A program made the translations under genes and the position numbers. Positions 55,334-64,000 of a DNA stretch of 64,000 bases are shown piece after piece; the first letter of the stretch is position 1, and each line of letters opens with the position of its first letter. Under the pieces are notes generated by a model. It saw only the letters and a list, made by a program, of their open reading frames with translations, did not search any database and was not told the DNA's origin. Origin of the DNA: Tunicatimonas pelagia (lineage in GTDB: Bacteria > Bacteroidota > Bacteroidia > Cytophagales > Cyclobacteriaceae); NCBI RefSeq assembly GCF_030506325.1, contig NZ_CP120683.1:2108001-2172000 (forward strand), written 5' to 3'.

Positions 55334-55912
55334 TTAATTAGCCACTGAAACAGCTCCGTCTGTACTAGTTGGAAAGCCTTTGAAAATCTTATCCACCATT
55401 TTATAAGCAGTCTCAAACCGCTCTTCGGGATTGTTCACCGGACCTATGCCAATACCCCGCCAAATTAATTCTTTAGCTTGGTTATCAAATAAGTCTACCA
55501 CCATTGTACCGGTCTTCTCAATTCTGATTTCCCGGTAAGTTTGAGGAGGCACCCAGCCCAAGGCGTAAGGGTTATACGCCCACATTCGCCGTCCGTAAGC
55601 TCCGTAGGGGTCAGTTGATCTTGTTACGGCCGTTTGCTCCTCATCAGTCATAATGTTGAAGGCAATGAGAAGCTCAGGGTTTTCGGTATTGGGCTGATAA
55701 TTCTTTTCCCGCAATTGAGCTACAATACTTTTGCGAATTTCATCGTACAGAATTAGGCTAGCCTGATCCATCTCAGATTCATCAGGCGATACGAACGCAA
55801 AGGTTTTGTAGTGGCTAACTTTCTGATCAGCCGGCGCTTCGGTATACGTTTTGATTGATGAACAGGCGATGCTGCTGATAATAAGTATGCTGAGAATATA
55901 TCGATAGATCAT
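55334..55912 (-). CDS. DUF4136 lipoprotein
   Basis: The 192-residue lipoprotein starts at ATG 55912 (MIYRYILSILIISSIACSS, lipobox SIAC); the longer frame above it lacks a signal peptide start. The single DUF4136 domain has HYKTFAFVSPDE, LYDEIRKSIVAQLREKNYQ, LLIAFNIMTDEEQTAV, GTMVVDLFDNQAKELIWRG and a final helix. Function of the family unknown; it is outer-membrane associated in many Bacteroidota. Lies downstream of the quinone oxidoreductase gene. Confidence 0.85.
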   Translation of the reverse strand: MIYRYILSILIISSIACSSIKTYTEAPADQKVSHYKTFAFVSPDESEMDQASLILYDEIRKSIVAQLREKNYQPNTENPELLIAFNIMTDEEQTAVTRSTDPYGAYGRRMWAYNPYALGWVPPQTYREIRIEKTGTMVVDLFDNQAKELIWRGIGIGPVNNPEERFETAYKMVDKIFKGFPTSTDGAVSVAN

Positions 55913-55969
55913 AATGGTAGCCCTCCAAGTATGGAACGTAAAAACCCGTCTAATTTGTGCAAACAAGGT

Positions 55970-56959
55970 TTAAGATTTACCAATTCTTAAGACAATTTTA
56001 CCGATGTTTTGGTTGGATTCCATTCGCTGATGCGCTGCTTTCACCTCTTGCCAGTCCATAATCTGATCAATAACCGGACGCAGCCGACTATCTTGAAAAC
56101 GTAGAATAGCAAATTCAGCAAAGGCTTTAGTCAGACGAATCTGATAGTCGCGACTGCGGGAACGAAGGGTAGATGCCAGTATTTGGATTCGTTTACGCAG
56201 TAAATTCCCTAAGTTAAATTGCTCCAGATGGGTTCCACCCAGTAACGCTAGCATAATCAACCGTCCGTCAGTACGTAATACCGAAATATTGCGCTCAAAG
56301 TAGGGAGCGGCAACAAAATCAATAATCACGTCTACCCCTTCCCCGTCGGTAATTCCCTTCACTTCTTTCTTAAAATCCTGGTTTTTGTAGTCAATGGTGT
56401 AGTGCGCTCCTAAATCTTGACAGGTGGCGTGTTTAGCCTGCGAAGCCGTGACGATAATATCTCCCGCCTGCATCTCTCTGGCGAGTTGAATAGCTGCGGT
56501 TCCTACCCCACTGGCACCGGCGTGAATCAGAATTCGTTCATTGGTTTGTAGCTTTCCCAGCCAGTGTACCGCCTGAAAAGCGGTCATAAATACTTCAGGA
56601 ATAGCGGCCGCTTCTTCAAAGGATAAATTATCAGGAATCGCCATTGCCATATCCTGGTGGATGACAGCATATTCGGCGTAGCCACCTCCGGACAGTAACC
56701 CAAATACTTTGTCACCAATTTTCCACTTATCTACTTGCGCCCCTACTTCCACAACCTCGCCGCTCATTTCCAGACCTAAAATTGGTGAAGCCCCTTCCGG
56801 CGGAGGGTACTTACCTTCCCGCTGCAAAATATCAGCTCGGTTCAGCGCGGTAGCGTGAACTTTTACCAATACTTCATCTGAGGCAGGTTTGGGAGTTTCG
56901 TATTCTCCCAAATAAAGTTGATCGGCTTTTCCAGGTGATTTGATAAGGATAGCTTTCAT
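55970..56959 (-). CDS. NAD(P)H quinone oxidoreductase, PIG3 family
   Basis: The 329-residue medium-chain dehydrogenase/reductase has the GroES-like N-domain (MKAILIKSPG, HATALNRADILQREGKYPPP) and a cofactor domain with HAGASGVGTAAIQLA. It lacks the zinc-binding Cys residues of alcohol dehydrogenases, as PIG3 and QOR enzymes do. It likely reduces quinones or reactive alkenals with NADPH. Intact; substrate unknown. Confidence 0.88.
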   Translation of the reverse strand: MKAILIKSPGKADQLYLGEYETPKPASDEVLVKVHATALNRADILQREGKYPPPEGASPILGLEMSGEVVEVGAQVDKWKIGDKVFGLLSGGGYAEYAVIHQDMAMAIPDNLSFEEAAAIPEVFMTAFQAVHWLGKLQTNERILIHAGASGVGTAAIQLAREMQAGDIIVTASQAKHATCQDLGAHYTIDYKNQDFKKEVKGITDGEGVDVIIDFVAAPYFERNISVLRTDGRLIMLALLGGTHLEQFNLGNLLRKRIQILASTLRSRSRDYQIRLTKAFAEFAILRFQDSRLRPVIDQIMDWQEVKAAHQRMESNQNIGKIVLRIGKS

Positions 56960-57100
56960 GGGCTGGTTGTGTTTCTTTTGCTGAATACCCTTTTGTTCAG
57001 ATGAAATGACAGACGATATTGAGAAAAAAACTTAAGCGTATTGCCGGATGAGGCTTTGTACCCAGCGAATTCCGGCATCCCCTGCTTCTTAGGTGGGAGA

Positions 57101-57128
57101 CCCCGGCACTCGCTTCGCTCGGCCGGGG
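57101..57128. repeat. GC-rich inverted repeat after tolC
   Basis: CCCCGGC (57101-57107) and GCCGGGG (57122-57128) around ACTCGCTTCGCTCG. No T run follows, so it is not a classic terminator; the preceding 60 bases contain another imperfect repeat (CCGGATGAGG...TTCCGGCAT). This resembles a REP-like intergenic repeat. Sits 7 bases after the tolC stop. Confidence 0.6.
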
Positions 57129-57134
57129 ATGACT

Positions 57135-58658
57135 TTAATAGCTACTGCTTGCCAGTTTCCCGCTTAGTCGCATAAGTTCTATTTCGGCGATTTTAGTGGA
57201 GTAGACCGCATCGAGGAGGCGACCGGAGGCGGCTACGGCAATGCGTTGGGCTTCGCGTAGTTCTAGGGAATTAGTATTTCCTAAGCGGTAACGTTCCAGA
57301 GCAATTTCAGCTCGCTCTAGGGCGATAGCTTCATTTTCCGTTTCCAACTCGATGAGTTGAATACTATTGGTGTAATTGATAAACGTTTTTTCTAGACCCG
57401 ATTCCAATTGCAGCCGTAAATCTTGGGTAGCGTACTGCTGAGTTTCCATAGCGATCTGGGCATTTTGGATAAGACGGTTCTTGTTGAAGCCATTAAACAA
57501 ATTCCAGCGGGCAGTGACTCCGTAAGCAAAGCCATCTGACTGTCGGGCTAGTACAAAGCCAGCCTCCGCTTCGGAGGTAGCATAATTATATCCTCCATCA
57601 ACACTAATGGTAGGTAGACGGTCAGCGCGAAGCTCCCGATTGGTTAAATAAGCGATGTTTTCTTCCTGCCGTGCCCGGAGCAATTGGGGATTGGCACTAA
57701 GCATCTTTTCTTTAAGTCCCGCTAAACGAAGCTCTAAGTTAGCATCAATCTGGTCAGGTACTGAAAACTCGGCGTCCGATGGGCGAGCCAATAGAGTATT
57801 TAAATCTACTTTAGCATTGTACATCTGCTGACGTTGACTAATGAAAGCCGAGGTATCAGCATTATAATCGGCTTGAGCAGCCAAGTATTCCAATTTAGAT
57901 GTACGACCTACTTCGTACTGCGTTTTGGCCAGTTGCTTACGAATATCCGAAAGTTCTAATGCACTTTGAATGACTGTAAGTAGCTCTTGCTCTAAAATAA
58001 CGGTGTAGTACGCCGAGGCAATATCTGCCACCAGATTTTCCAAAGTAACTTGAGCATCCAAATTACTAGCCTGCTGTATCTCTTTTAATTTATTATAGGT
58101 AGCGAACATTCGAGTACCATCGAAGATTGTCCAACTTACGACTGAGGAAAGCGTCGTAGCGTTTGAACGAGCGTTTTCAACGGTTTGTCCATCTCCACTA
58201 GCAAAGTCTAGTTCTGAGTCTTGCACATCAAAATTCCGAATCGCTAGCACATCTAAATTGGGTAACATTCCAGCGTTTCCTGGGGATAAATTATTGTTGG
58301 CAACTTCTTGATCGTTACGGGCAATCTTCACTGAGAAGTTATTTTCTAGTCCGGTTTGGATGGCTTCTTCTAGTGTAAGGATGTTTTCCTGGGCTTGAGT
58401 GGCTAAAGAAAATAGAGAGAGTAAAAAGAATATAAAGGCAAACTTAGTAGTCTTGTGAAAATTAGAATTATGGTGATTTTTTTTTAAATCCCCCTTACCC
58501 CCTTTTTCTAAGGGGGATGTCGCATATCGCAATATTTTTTCAAACACAAGAACAGAAGTTTTCTTATGTGCTGCTCCCCCTTTTTTAAAGGAGGCCGCCG
58601 TGGAACGGGCTAGGGGGATTTTTTTACTGTGAAGGTCTTTTCGGTTATGTAGTATCAT
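57135..58658 (-). CDS. TolC family outer-membrane efflux protein
   Basis: The outer-membrane channel of the RND pump. The domain begins at ILTLEEAIQTGLENNFSVKIARND and has the two repeats of the TolC fold (LVADIASAYYTVILEQELL, KTQYEVGRTSKLEYLAAQ; YRLGNTNSLELREAQR). The signal peptide KFAFIFFLLSLFSLATQAQ has no ATG close before it. The frame stays open upstream through a palindromic repeat to ATG 58658, giving 507 residues with a 65-residue atypical N-terminus. TTG or GTG codons inside the repeat are alternative starts. True start uncertain. Confidence 0.85.
   Translation of the reverse strand: MILHNRKDLHSKKIPLARSTAASFKKGGAAHKKTSVLVFEKILRYATSPLEKGGKGDLKKNHHNSNFHKTTKFAFIFFLLSLFSLATQAQENILTLEEAIQTGLENNFSVKIARNDQEVANNNLSPGNAGMLPNLDVLAIRNFDVQDSELDFASGDGQTVENARSNATTLSSVVSWTIFDGTRMFATYNKLKEIQQASNLDAQVTLENLVADIASAYYTVILEQELLTVIQSALELSDIRKQLAKTQYEVGRTSKLEYLAAQADYNADTSAFISQRQQMYNAKVDLNTLLARPSDAEFSVPDQIDANLELRLAGLKEKMLSANPQLLRARQEENIAYLTNRELRADRLPTISVDGGYNYATSEAEAGFVLARQSDGFAYGVTARWNLFNGFNKNRLIQNAQIAMETQQYATQDLRLQLESGLEKTFINYTNSIQLIELETENEAIALERAEIALERYRLGNTNSLELREAQRIAVAASGRLLDAVYSTKIAEIELMRLSGKLASSSY
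58486..58621. repeat. palindromic repeat inside the tolC 5' coding region
   Basis: The ends AAATCCCCCT (58486-58495) and AGGGGGATTT (58612-58621) are inverted copies; inside, ACCCCCTTTTTC and AAGGGGGA near one end and TCCCCCTTTTTTAAAGGAGG near the other form further inverted matches. The 136-base unit resembles small non-autonomous repeats common in Bacteroidota intergenic DNA. Here it lies in an open frame in front of the tolC signal peptide. Confidence 0.75.
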
Positions 58659-58676
58659 TTTACTAAAATAGAAGTA

Positions 58677-61600
58677 TCACGTGCGAGCCATGCGGCGTTC
58701 TTTATCGCTGGAAATGTAAGTATACATGGCTGGAATTACGTAGAGGGTTAGGATGGTGGAAAAAATTAGTCCGCCAATCACTGCAATACCCATTGAAACC
58801 CGACTTTCAGAACCCGCTCCTAACGCTAGGGCAATTGGTAGAATACCTAATACGGTGGATAGACTGGTCATCAGAATAGGTCGGAAGCGGGATTCGGCAG
58901 CTTCAACAATCGCTTCCTGGATGCTCATTCCTTGCGCTTTACGCTGGTTAGCAAACTCTACAATCAAGATTCCGTTTTTCGTCACCAAACCGATCAGCAT
59001 GATGATTCCAATTTGGCTGAAGATATTAAGGGTTTCGTTAAAGTACCAGATGGCGAGTAGAGCCCCAGCTAAAGCTAGGGGTACGGTAAACATGATGGTA
59101 AATGGATCGCGGAAGCTTTCAAACTGAGCCGATAGCACCAGGTAAATTAGAATAATGGCAAACAGCAAAGCGAATAATAAACTGTTAGAACTTTCCCGAA
59201 ACTCTGCCGACTGCCCGTCTAGATCAGTGGCAAAGGAGCCATCTAACGTCTCCTGAGCAATTTGCTCCATAGCATCAATACCGTCGCCCAGGGTGTAGCC
59301 GGGAGCTAAGGCCGCCGATACGGTAGCCGAGCTATAACGGTTGAAGCGAAACAGTTGAGGCGGAGTACTTTCTTCATTAAGGTACACTAGATTGTCTAAC
59401 TGAATTAGCTGGTCGTCAGCATTCTTTACGTACAGCGAGCGTAAATCTAGCGGGTCATCCCGATCGTCACGCTTTACCTGGCCAATAATTTGGTACTGCT
59501 TACCATCCATAATGAAGTAGCCGAAGCGAGAGCCGCTTAGCCCTAATTGCAAGGTTTCGGCAATATCGCGTACGGAAACTCCCAGATTCCGGGCTTTTTC
59601 CCGATCAATTTCAATGGATATTTCTGGTTTATTGAACTTTAGGTTCAGATCTACAAAGGCAAACGCGGGGCTTTGATCGGCTAAATCCATAAAGTTGGGC
59701 AACACCTCTTCTAGCTTCTCTAAAGTTGAAGCTTGAATCACAAACTGCACGGGTAAGCCCTGTCGTTCATTGTTAATAGTTGGTTCTTGGGCAATATAGG
59801 CTCGCGCTTGAGTGAGTGCCTGCACTTTAGGAGTAAGTACATTGACAATCTCCTGCTGGCTTCGTTTTCGCTCCGAAGCATCAATCAGCGTAAGGCGCAT
59901 GAAGGCTGAGTTGACCGAAGAAGTAGAGCTAAAACCCGGGGAGGTCACGGTGATGATTGCGTCGCTTTCGGGTATATTTTCCTGCACTACATCTACCAAC
60001 TGATCTACGTAATGGTCCATGTACTCGAAGGTAGCCCCTTCCGGCCCCGAAGCTAACATTCGTATTTGCCCTCGATCTTCCAGCGGAGCTAGCTCTTGTT
60101 GAAGTGTATTTAGAAATAGGTAGATCAGCCCGACCGAAGCAGCGATTACCCCAAAGGCCAGCCAGCGATACTGCATAAAGCTTTCCAAAGAGCGGTTGTA
60201 CCCCCGATTCATCCAATCAAAGAAGGGTTCGGTTTTCCGATACAGCCATGTCTGTTGCTTGCGCCGCTTTAAAATGCGAGAACACAGCATAGGAGCGAGA
60301 GAAAGGGCTACAAAAGAAGAGATCACTACTGCCGAAGCAATCACCAATCCAAATTCGCGGAATAGCCTTCCGGTAAGTCCCTGAAGAAAAATAACCGGTA
60401 AAAATACTGCGGCTAAAGCTACCGTAGTAGAAACTACGGCAAAGAAAATCTCCTTAGCCCCTTCTAAGCTAGCGTCTACGGGTGGGGTACCTTGCTCAAT
60501 TTTGGCGTAAATATTTTCTAGCACTACAATGGTATCATCCACTACCAGTCCAATCGCCAACACAATGCCCAGCATGGTGAGCACATTGATCGAGAAGCCC
60601 AACACGTACATCAGGAAGAAGGTGCCGATGAGGGCAATCGGAATGGTGATGACGGGAATAATTGTGGTACGCCAATCGCGTAGGAAGAGAAAAATAATTA
60701 GGGCGACCAGCGTAAAGGCTACAATAATTGTTTGCTGTACCTCCGCTACTGACTCACGAATGTATTCGGTTTTATCAAAGCCAATTCCCACTTCAATATC
60801 CTCAGGTAAATCCTTTTTAATAAATTCTAGCCGTTCATAAAACTGATCGGCAATCTCAATATTATTGGCTCCGGGTTGCGTTCGGATGGCCAAACCAACC
60901 ATTGGGATACCACCGCGTTTCAGTAGCGTTCGTTCGTTTTCAGGCCCTAGGGCAGCATTACCAATATCTTTAAACTTTACTACCGTTTCATCTGATTCTT
61001 TGATAATCAGATTATTATAATCTTCCGGAGTATTAATTCGCCCCATTGTGCGGACGGTCAACTCGGTATTAAGCCCTTCTACTCGACCGGAAGGAAGCTC
61101 GACATTATCGCGCCGTACGGCATTCAGTACATCCAGTGGAGTAAGATTGTAAGCAGCTAGTTTATCAGCATCCATCCACAGGCGCATCGAGTAGCGTTTG
61201 TCTCCCCAGATACTAATATCACTCACTCCCGAAATGGTTTGTATTCGTTCTTTAAAATCGTTTTGGGCAATAGCCGAAAGCTCGAGTAGTGAACGCTTAT
61301 CGCTCTTGATGTTCAGAAAGATAATCGGGCTAGAATCAGCATCGGCCTTACGGACGATAGGCGGATCAGCATCGGGTGGGAGGCGGTAGATGGCCGCAGA
61401 AACTTTGTCCCGCACGTCGTTGGCAGCAGCTTCCAAATCGACATCCAGATCAAATTCGGCCGTTACTGTACTTCGCCCATCGCGACTCACCGAAGTCAGG
61501 CTTTTAATACCGGCTACGCCATTGATAAATTCTTCTAAAGGCTCCGTAATCTGCGACTCGATTACATCGGCATTGGCTCCGGTATACTCGGTAGAAACTG

Positions 61601-61739
61601 AAATACGAGGCGGGTCAACACTAGGATACTCCCGTACTCCCAGAAAACGAAACCCGATGATGCCGAAGATGAGAATGACAATCGACATCACAATGGCTAA
61701 TACCGGACGCTGAACACTGGTTGAGGATAAACTGGCCAT
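58677..61739 (-). CDS. RND efflux pump inner-membrane permease (AcrB/MexF family)
   Basis: The 1020-residue transporter has 12 membrane helices and two large periplasmic loops. N-terminal QRPVLAIVMSIVILIFGIIGF, the proton-relay Asp pair in GLVVDDTIVVLENIY (about residue 407), VFLPVIFLQGLTGRLFREF, and the C-terminal repeat ATKNGILIVEFA-like VTKNGILIVEFANQ. It exports drugs or lipids by proton antiport. Start at ATG 61739; TTG two codons earlier not used. Between adaptor and tolC in one operon. Confidence 0.95.
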   Translation of the reverse strand: MASLSSTSVQRPVLAIVMSIVILIFGIIGFRFLGVREYPSVDPPRISVSTEYTGANADVIESQITEPLEEFINGVAGIKSLTSVSRDGRSTVTAEFDLDVDLEAAANDVRDKVSAAIYRLPPDADPPIVRKADADSSPIIFLNIKSDKRSLLELSAIAQNDFKERIQTISGVSDISIWGDKRYSMRLWMDADKLAAYNLTPLDVLNAVRRDNVELPSGRVEGLNTELTVRTMGRINTPEDYNNLIIKESDETVVKFKDIGNAALGPENERTLLKRGGIPMVGLAIRTQPGANNIEIADQFYERLEFIKKDLPEDIEVGIGFDKTEYIRESVAEVQQTIIVAFTLVALIIFLFLRDWRTTIIPVITIPIALIGTFFLMYVLGFSINVLTMLGIVLAIGLVVDDTIVVLENIYAKIEQGTPPVDASLEGAKEIFFAVVSTTVALAAVFLPVIFLQGLTGRLFREFGLVIASAVVISSFVALSLAPMLCSRILKRRKQQTWLYRKTEPFFDWMNRGYNRSLESFMQYRWLAFGVIAASVGLIYLFLNTLQQELAPLEDRGQIRMLASGPEGATFEYMDHYVDQLVDVVQENIPESDAIITVTSPGFSSTSSVNSAFMRLTLIDASERKRSQQEIVNVLTPKVQALTQARAYIAQEPTINNERQGLPVQFVIQASTLEKLEEVLPNFMDLADQSPAFAFVDLNLKFNKPEISIEIDREKARNLGVSVRDIAETLQLGLSGSRFGYFIMDGKQYQIIGQVKRDDRDDPLDLRSLYVKNADDQLIQLDNLVYLNEESTPPQLFRFNRYSSATVSAALAPGYTLGDGIDAMEQIAQETLDGSFATDLDGQSAEFRESSNSLLFALLFAIILIYLVLSAQFESFRDPFTIMFTVPLALAGALLAIWYFNETLNIFSQIGIIMLIGLVTKNGILIVEFANQRKAQGMSIQEAIVEAAESRFRPILMTSLSTVLGILPIALALGAGSESRVSMGIAVIGGLIFSTILTLYVIPAMYTYISSDKERRMART

Positions 61740-61827
61740 AGGCAAATGATTAGTGATTGATGACTAATGATTAATGATTGAAGTGTTATTATTTATCAAT
61801 CCGCGCCGCGTCGGCATCATTCATTAA

Positions 61828-62913
61828 TCATTCTGTTAAGGTGATATCTACTGGGCTACCGGATTTAATTTGCAGAATACCGGAGGTTACCACCGTATCT
61901 TGCTGGCTAAGCCCCGAAGCTATTTCTACATCTTTATTGGTACGAATACCTACCTGCACTTTGCGCTCTTCTACGGTTCCCTGCTTGGCTACAAACACTT
62001 TGTGACCGTTTAGTTCGGGGATCACAGCTTGGGTAGGAACCATTAGTGCATCATCTTCCCGGTTAAGGGTTAAGCTGATGCGGGCAAATTGACCGGGTAA
62101 CAACCGACGATCTTGATTGGGGCTGATGGCTCGCATTTTCAGGGTGCGGGTAGCGGGGTCAAGCATTGGATCGATAGCGTAGATTTTACCTAAGAAAATA
62201 TCATCGGAAGCATCCGTGCGAAACTCAACTTCATCATCTACCTTTATATCGTTACTGTAGCGACCGGGCACTGAGAACTCTACCTTGGCGGGGTCAATGT
62301 TAGAGAAAGTTGCAATAATTGTTTGGGGGGAAATATAACTGCCCGTACTCACGTAGCGCAGACCAATAACGCCATCGAAGGGGGCGCGAATCTGAGATCG
62401 ATCAATTTGAGCTTCCAAAACCTTAATATCAGCGGCCGATGTATTTAACTCTGTAAGTGCTTGGTCGTATTCCTCTTGGCTAATTGCTTCTTTCTCCAGC
62501 AGTAGGCGCTGGCGGTACTCCATATCTTCGCGTAATTTCCGAGTATACTTGAGTTTCTCAAGCTGAGCTCTTAGCTCTTCGTCATTAATAGTAACCAGTA
62601 GTGCCCCTCGTTTTACTTCTTGCCCTTCCTGAAAATGGATACCCGTGACTTTTCCAGATATTTCACTACGGATTTCTAGAGACTCATTGGCTAATACTGC
62701 CCCGGTAACCTGAATCTGATCGCTGAGCCGCTTGGGTTCTACCACCACTGCATTTACTGGAACAGCCTTGACCGTGCCGGGAGCTGAAGCCGCGACCGCA
62801 GTAGCGTTGGTACCGCTATCTTCACTAAAAATATCGAGTTTCGGTAATGCAACCAAAAAAGCAATTACAAGTACGATAACTACCGTGAGGATAGTCTTAA
62901 CCTTTGGATTCAT
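61828..62913 (-). CDS. RND efflux periplasmic adaptor (membrane fusion protein)
   Basis: The 361-residue adaptor has an N-terminal membrane anchor (VKTILTVVIVLVIAFLVALP), the lipoyl-like ESLEIRSEISGKVTGIHFQEGQEVKRGALLVTI, a helical hairpin (about 110-165), the second lipoyl half IRAPFDGVIGLRYVSTGSYI, a beta-barrel, and a final membrane-proximal domain ending VTSGILQIKSGSPV. It bridges the RND permease and TolC. First gene of the operon. Confidence 0.93.
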   Translation of the reverse strand: MNPKVKTILTVVIVLVIAFLVALPKLDIFSEDSGTNATAVAASAPGTVKAVPVNAVVVEPKRLSDQIQVTGAVLANESLEIRSEISGKVTGIHFQEGQEVKRGALLVTINDEELRAQLEKLKYTRKLREDMEYRQRLLLEKEAISQEEYDQALTELNTSAADIKVLEAQIDRSQIRAPFDGVIGLRYVSTGSYISPQTIIATFSNIDPAKVEFSVPGRYSNDIKVDDEVEFRTDASDDIFLGKIYAIDPMLDPATRTLKMRAISPNQDRRLLPGQFARISLTLNREDDALMVPTQAVIPELNGHKVFVAKQGTVEERKVQVGIRTNKDVEIASGLSQQDTVVTSGILQIKSGSPVDITLTE

Positions 62914-63048
62914 AGATTAGTAGCGATATATTGATGATCGTTCATTTTTAAGCTGTTGCTCCCAGAACTACGTGACTCTAACGGAGAATAGCTTACCACG
63001 ATCGTTGACTATGATACAATATGTCTATTATTTTGGGGAGTCTGTCTA

Positions 63049-63849
63049 TTATTCTGCACTAGACACCAGCGCGTGGCGATTAATAAACTGGAGAGCCTCT
63101 TGATTAAATATATCCGGTCGCTCTACATTCACCACATGACCGCAGTTCTCGATCACCCTAAGTATTGCTTGCTGGTGTAATTTCACAATTCGCTTGACCG
63201 GGGGCAAAAACATATAATCATGCTCACCCATCACGTACAGGGTCGGGATATTAATATCTTTTTCTTTGAAGTACTTGAGCAGAGGGTTTACCTCGTAGGT
63301 AAGTTTGTACCAACGCAGAAACTCCTTCTTATAAAGCCGCTTGGCCTCCCGAATAAATAGATTGCGAGAAACCTGATCGCGCTTACTGGGCATAATGACC
63401 CAGGCAAACAGTTGGTACAACCACATGTACGGCATAAACCGCTTAAGCATATGGCCCATGTACACTAAAAAGCGAGAGCGAATATTGAGACGGGTGATGG
63501 CTCCACAGAGTACCATCGATCGTAATCGTTCCGGGGCTAGTTCACCAATGGTGCGGATGATAATAGAACCCAACGAGACCCCAACAAAATGAGCTTGCTT
63601 GATTTTCAGGTGCTCTACTACCTCCAAAATATCCCGGCTAATATCTTGAAAGGAATATTGGTTCTCTACGTACTCCTTCAGTAGCTCTTTAGAACGACCA
63701 TGCCCCCGCAGATCTATCAGCAGTACATTAAACTGCTCCTTAAATGCTTTGATTTGCTTATACCAGATAGACGAACTCCCTCCGGCGCCGTGCACAAACA
63801 CGACCCAGTCCTTTTTTTCATCCGAACGGTATTCCCGATAAAATAGCAT
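63049..63849 (-). CDS. alpha/beta hydrolase
   Basis: The 266-residue enzyme has HGAGGSSSIWY (oxyanion loop, about 20), DLRGHGRSK, nucleophile Ser in FVGVSLGSII (about 95), Asp in VMGEHDYMF (about 210) and His in ENCGHVVNVERP (about 238). No signal peptide. Substrate unknown; esterase or a lactonase are possible. The frame is intact. Confidence 0.88.
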   Translation of the reverse strand: MLFYREYRSDEKKDWVVFVHGAGGSSSIWYKQIKAFKEQFNVLLIDLRGHGRSKELLKEYVENQYSFQDISRDILEVVEHLKIKQAHFVGVSLGSIIIRTIGELAPERLRSMVLCGAITRLNIRSRFLVYMGHMLKRFMPYMWLYQLFAWVIMPSKRDQVSRNLFIREAKRLYKKEFLRWYKLTYEVNPLLKYFKEKDINIPTLYVMGEHDYMFLPPVKRIVKLHQQAILRVIENCGHVVNVERPDIFNQEALQFINRHALVSSAE

Positions 63850-63857
63850 AAGCGAAA

Positions 63858-63865
63858 CAAACGTA
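63858..63865 (-). promoter_or_regulatory. -7 promoter element of the alpha/beta hydrolase (TACGTTTG)
   Basis: Exact TAnnTTTG on the minus strand, 8 bases before the ATG. As with purN, the message would have almost no leader. Confidence 0.35.
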
Positions 63866-64000
63866 CCTCAATAAACTATATTTCTGTCAATATGGTTGGG
63901 AAAAATTTGTTTTATAAATTGTGTTAAGGTGTTAGTTCTAGGTTCATGCCTATGAAACCCTTTGCGTTAAACCCAAAATTCTGAACTATACGATAAAAAC

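Overview
The window reads as part of a Bacteroidota chromosome, probably from a free-living, marine-type member of the Cytophagales. The phylum call is firm. It rests on a complete SusC/SusD pair and a relic of a second SusD, many exported proteins and lipoproteins, ribosomal protein THX, a split MetH, Bacteroidota-type TAnnTTTG promoter matches and weak Shine-Dalgarno signals. The order is inference only. No tRNA, rRNA or CRISPR array was seen.

Layout. 0-8.6 kb: start of an exported protein, a Dabb-domain protein, a DUF2281/VapC-type toxin-antitoxin pair, a TetR-controlled ABC exporter, an ArsR regulator with a sulfur-import pair (YeeE/YedE type) and a deleted DUF302 gene between them, then an ECF sigma factor cluster ending in Hsp20. 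8.6-16.5 kb: pyrF, an S9 peptidase, a TPR histidine kinase with a LytTR regulator, then decayed genes (an internally deleted type III polyketide synthase and a frameshifted CatB-like acetyltransferase). 16.6-25.9 kb: transaldolase, Nudix hydrolase, the operon nrnA-FKBP-FKBP-rdgB-udk, nfu, a TonB-C-like protein and a frameshifted Rpn nuclease. 25.9-30.7 kb: rimP-nusA-infB, with a terminator hairpin directly in front of rimP. 30.9-37.9 kb: an AT-rich accessory segment holding a SusD relic, an unknown lipoprotein, an intact IS1-family element with target duplication that interrupts a beta-barrel gene, an S41 peptidase and a degenerate transposase. 38-49 kb: glutaminyl cyclase/M28 peptidase, SusD/SusC, a DeoR regulator and methionine synthase in two genes. 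49-53.6 kb: UbiA prenyltransferase, purN, purH and a WecA/MraY-type transferase. 53.6-55 kb: a 1-kb stretch without a recognised gene, containing a GC-rich block. 54.6-64 kb: hypothetical protein, THX, a DUF4136 lipoprotein, quinone oxidoreductase, an RND tripartite efflux operon whose tolC start region contains a palindromic repeat, and an alpha/beta hydrolase.

Most of the window is ordinary core metabolism and information processing (pyrimidine, purine, methionine, pentose phosphate, Fe-S assembly, translation). The noteworthy material is the number of genes caught in decay (at least six), the well-preserved IS1 insertion, the hairpin against rimP, the repeat inside tolC and the unexplained GC-rich block. 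I did not find a system I can call wholly new. The strongest candidates for a second look are the unknown lipoprotein at 32116-33522, the GC-rich block near 54.4 kb and the rimP leader.
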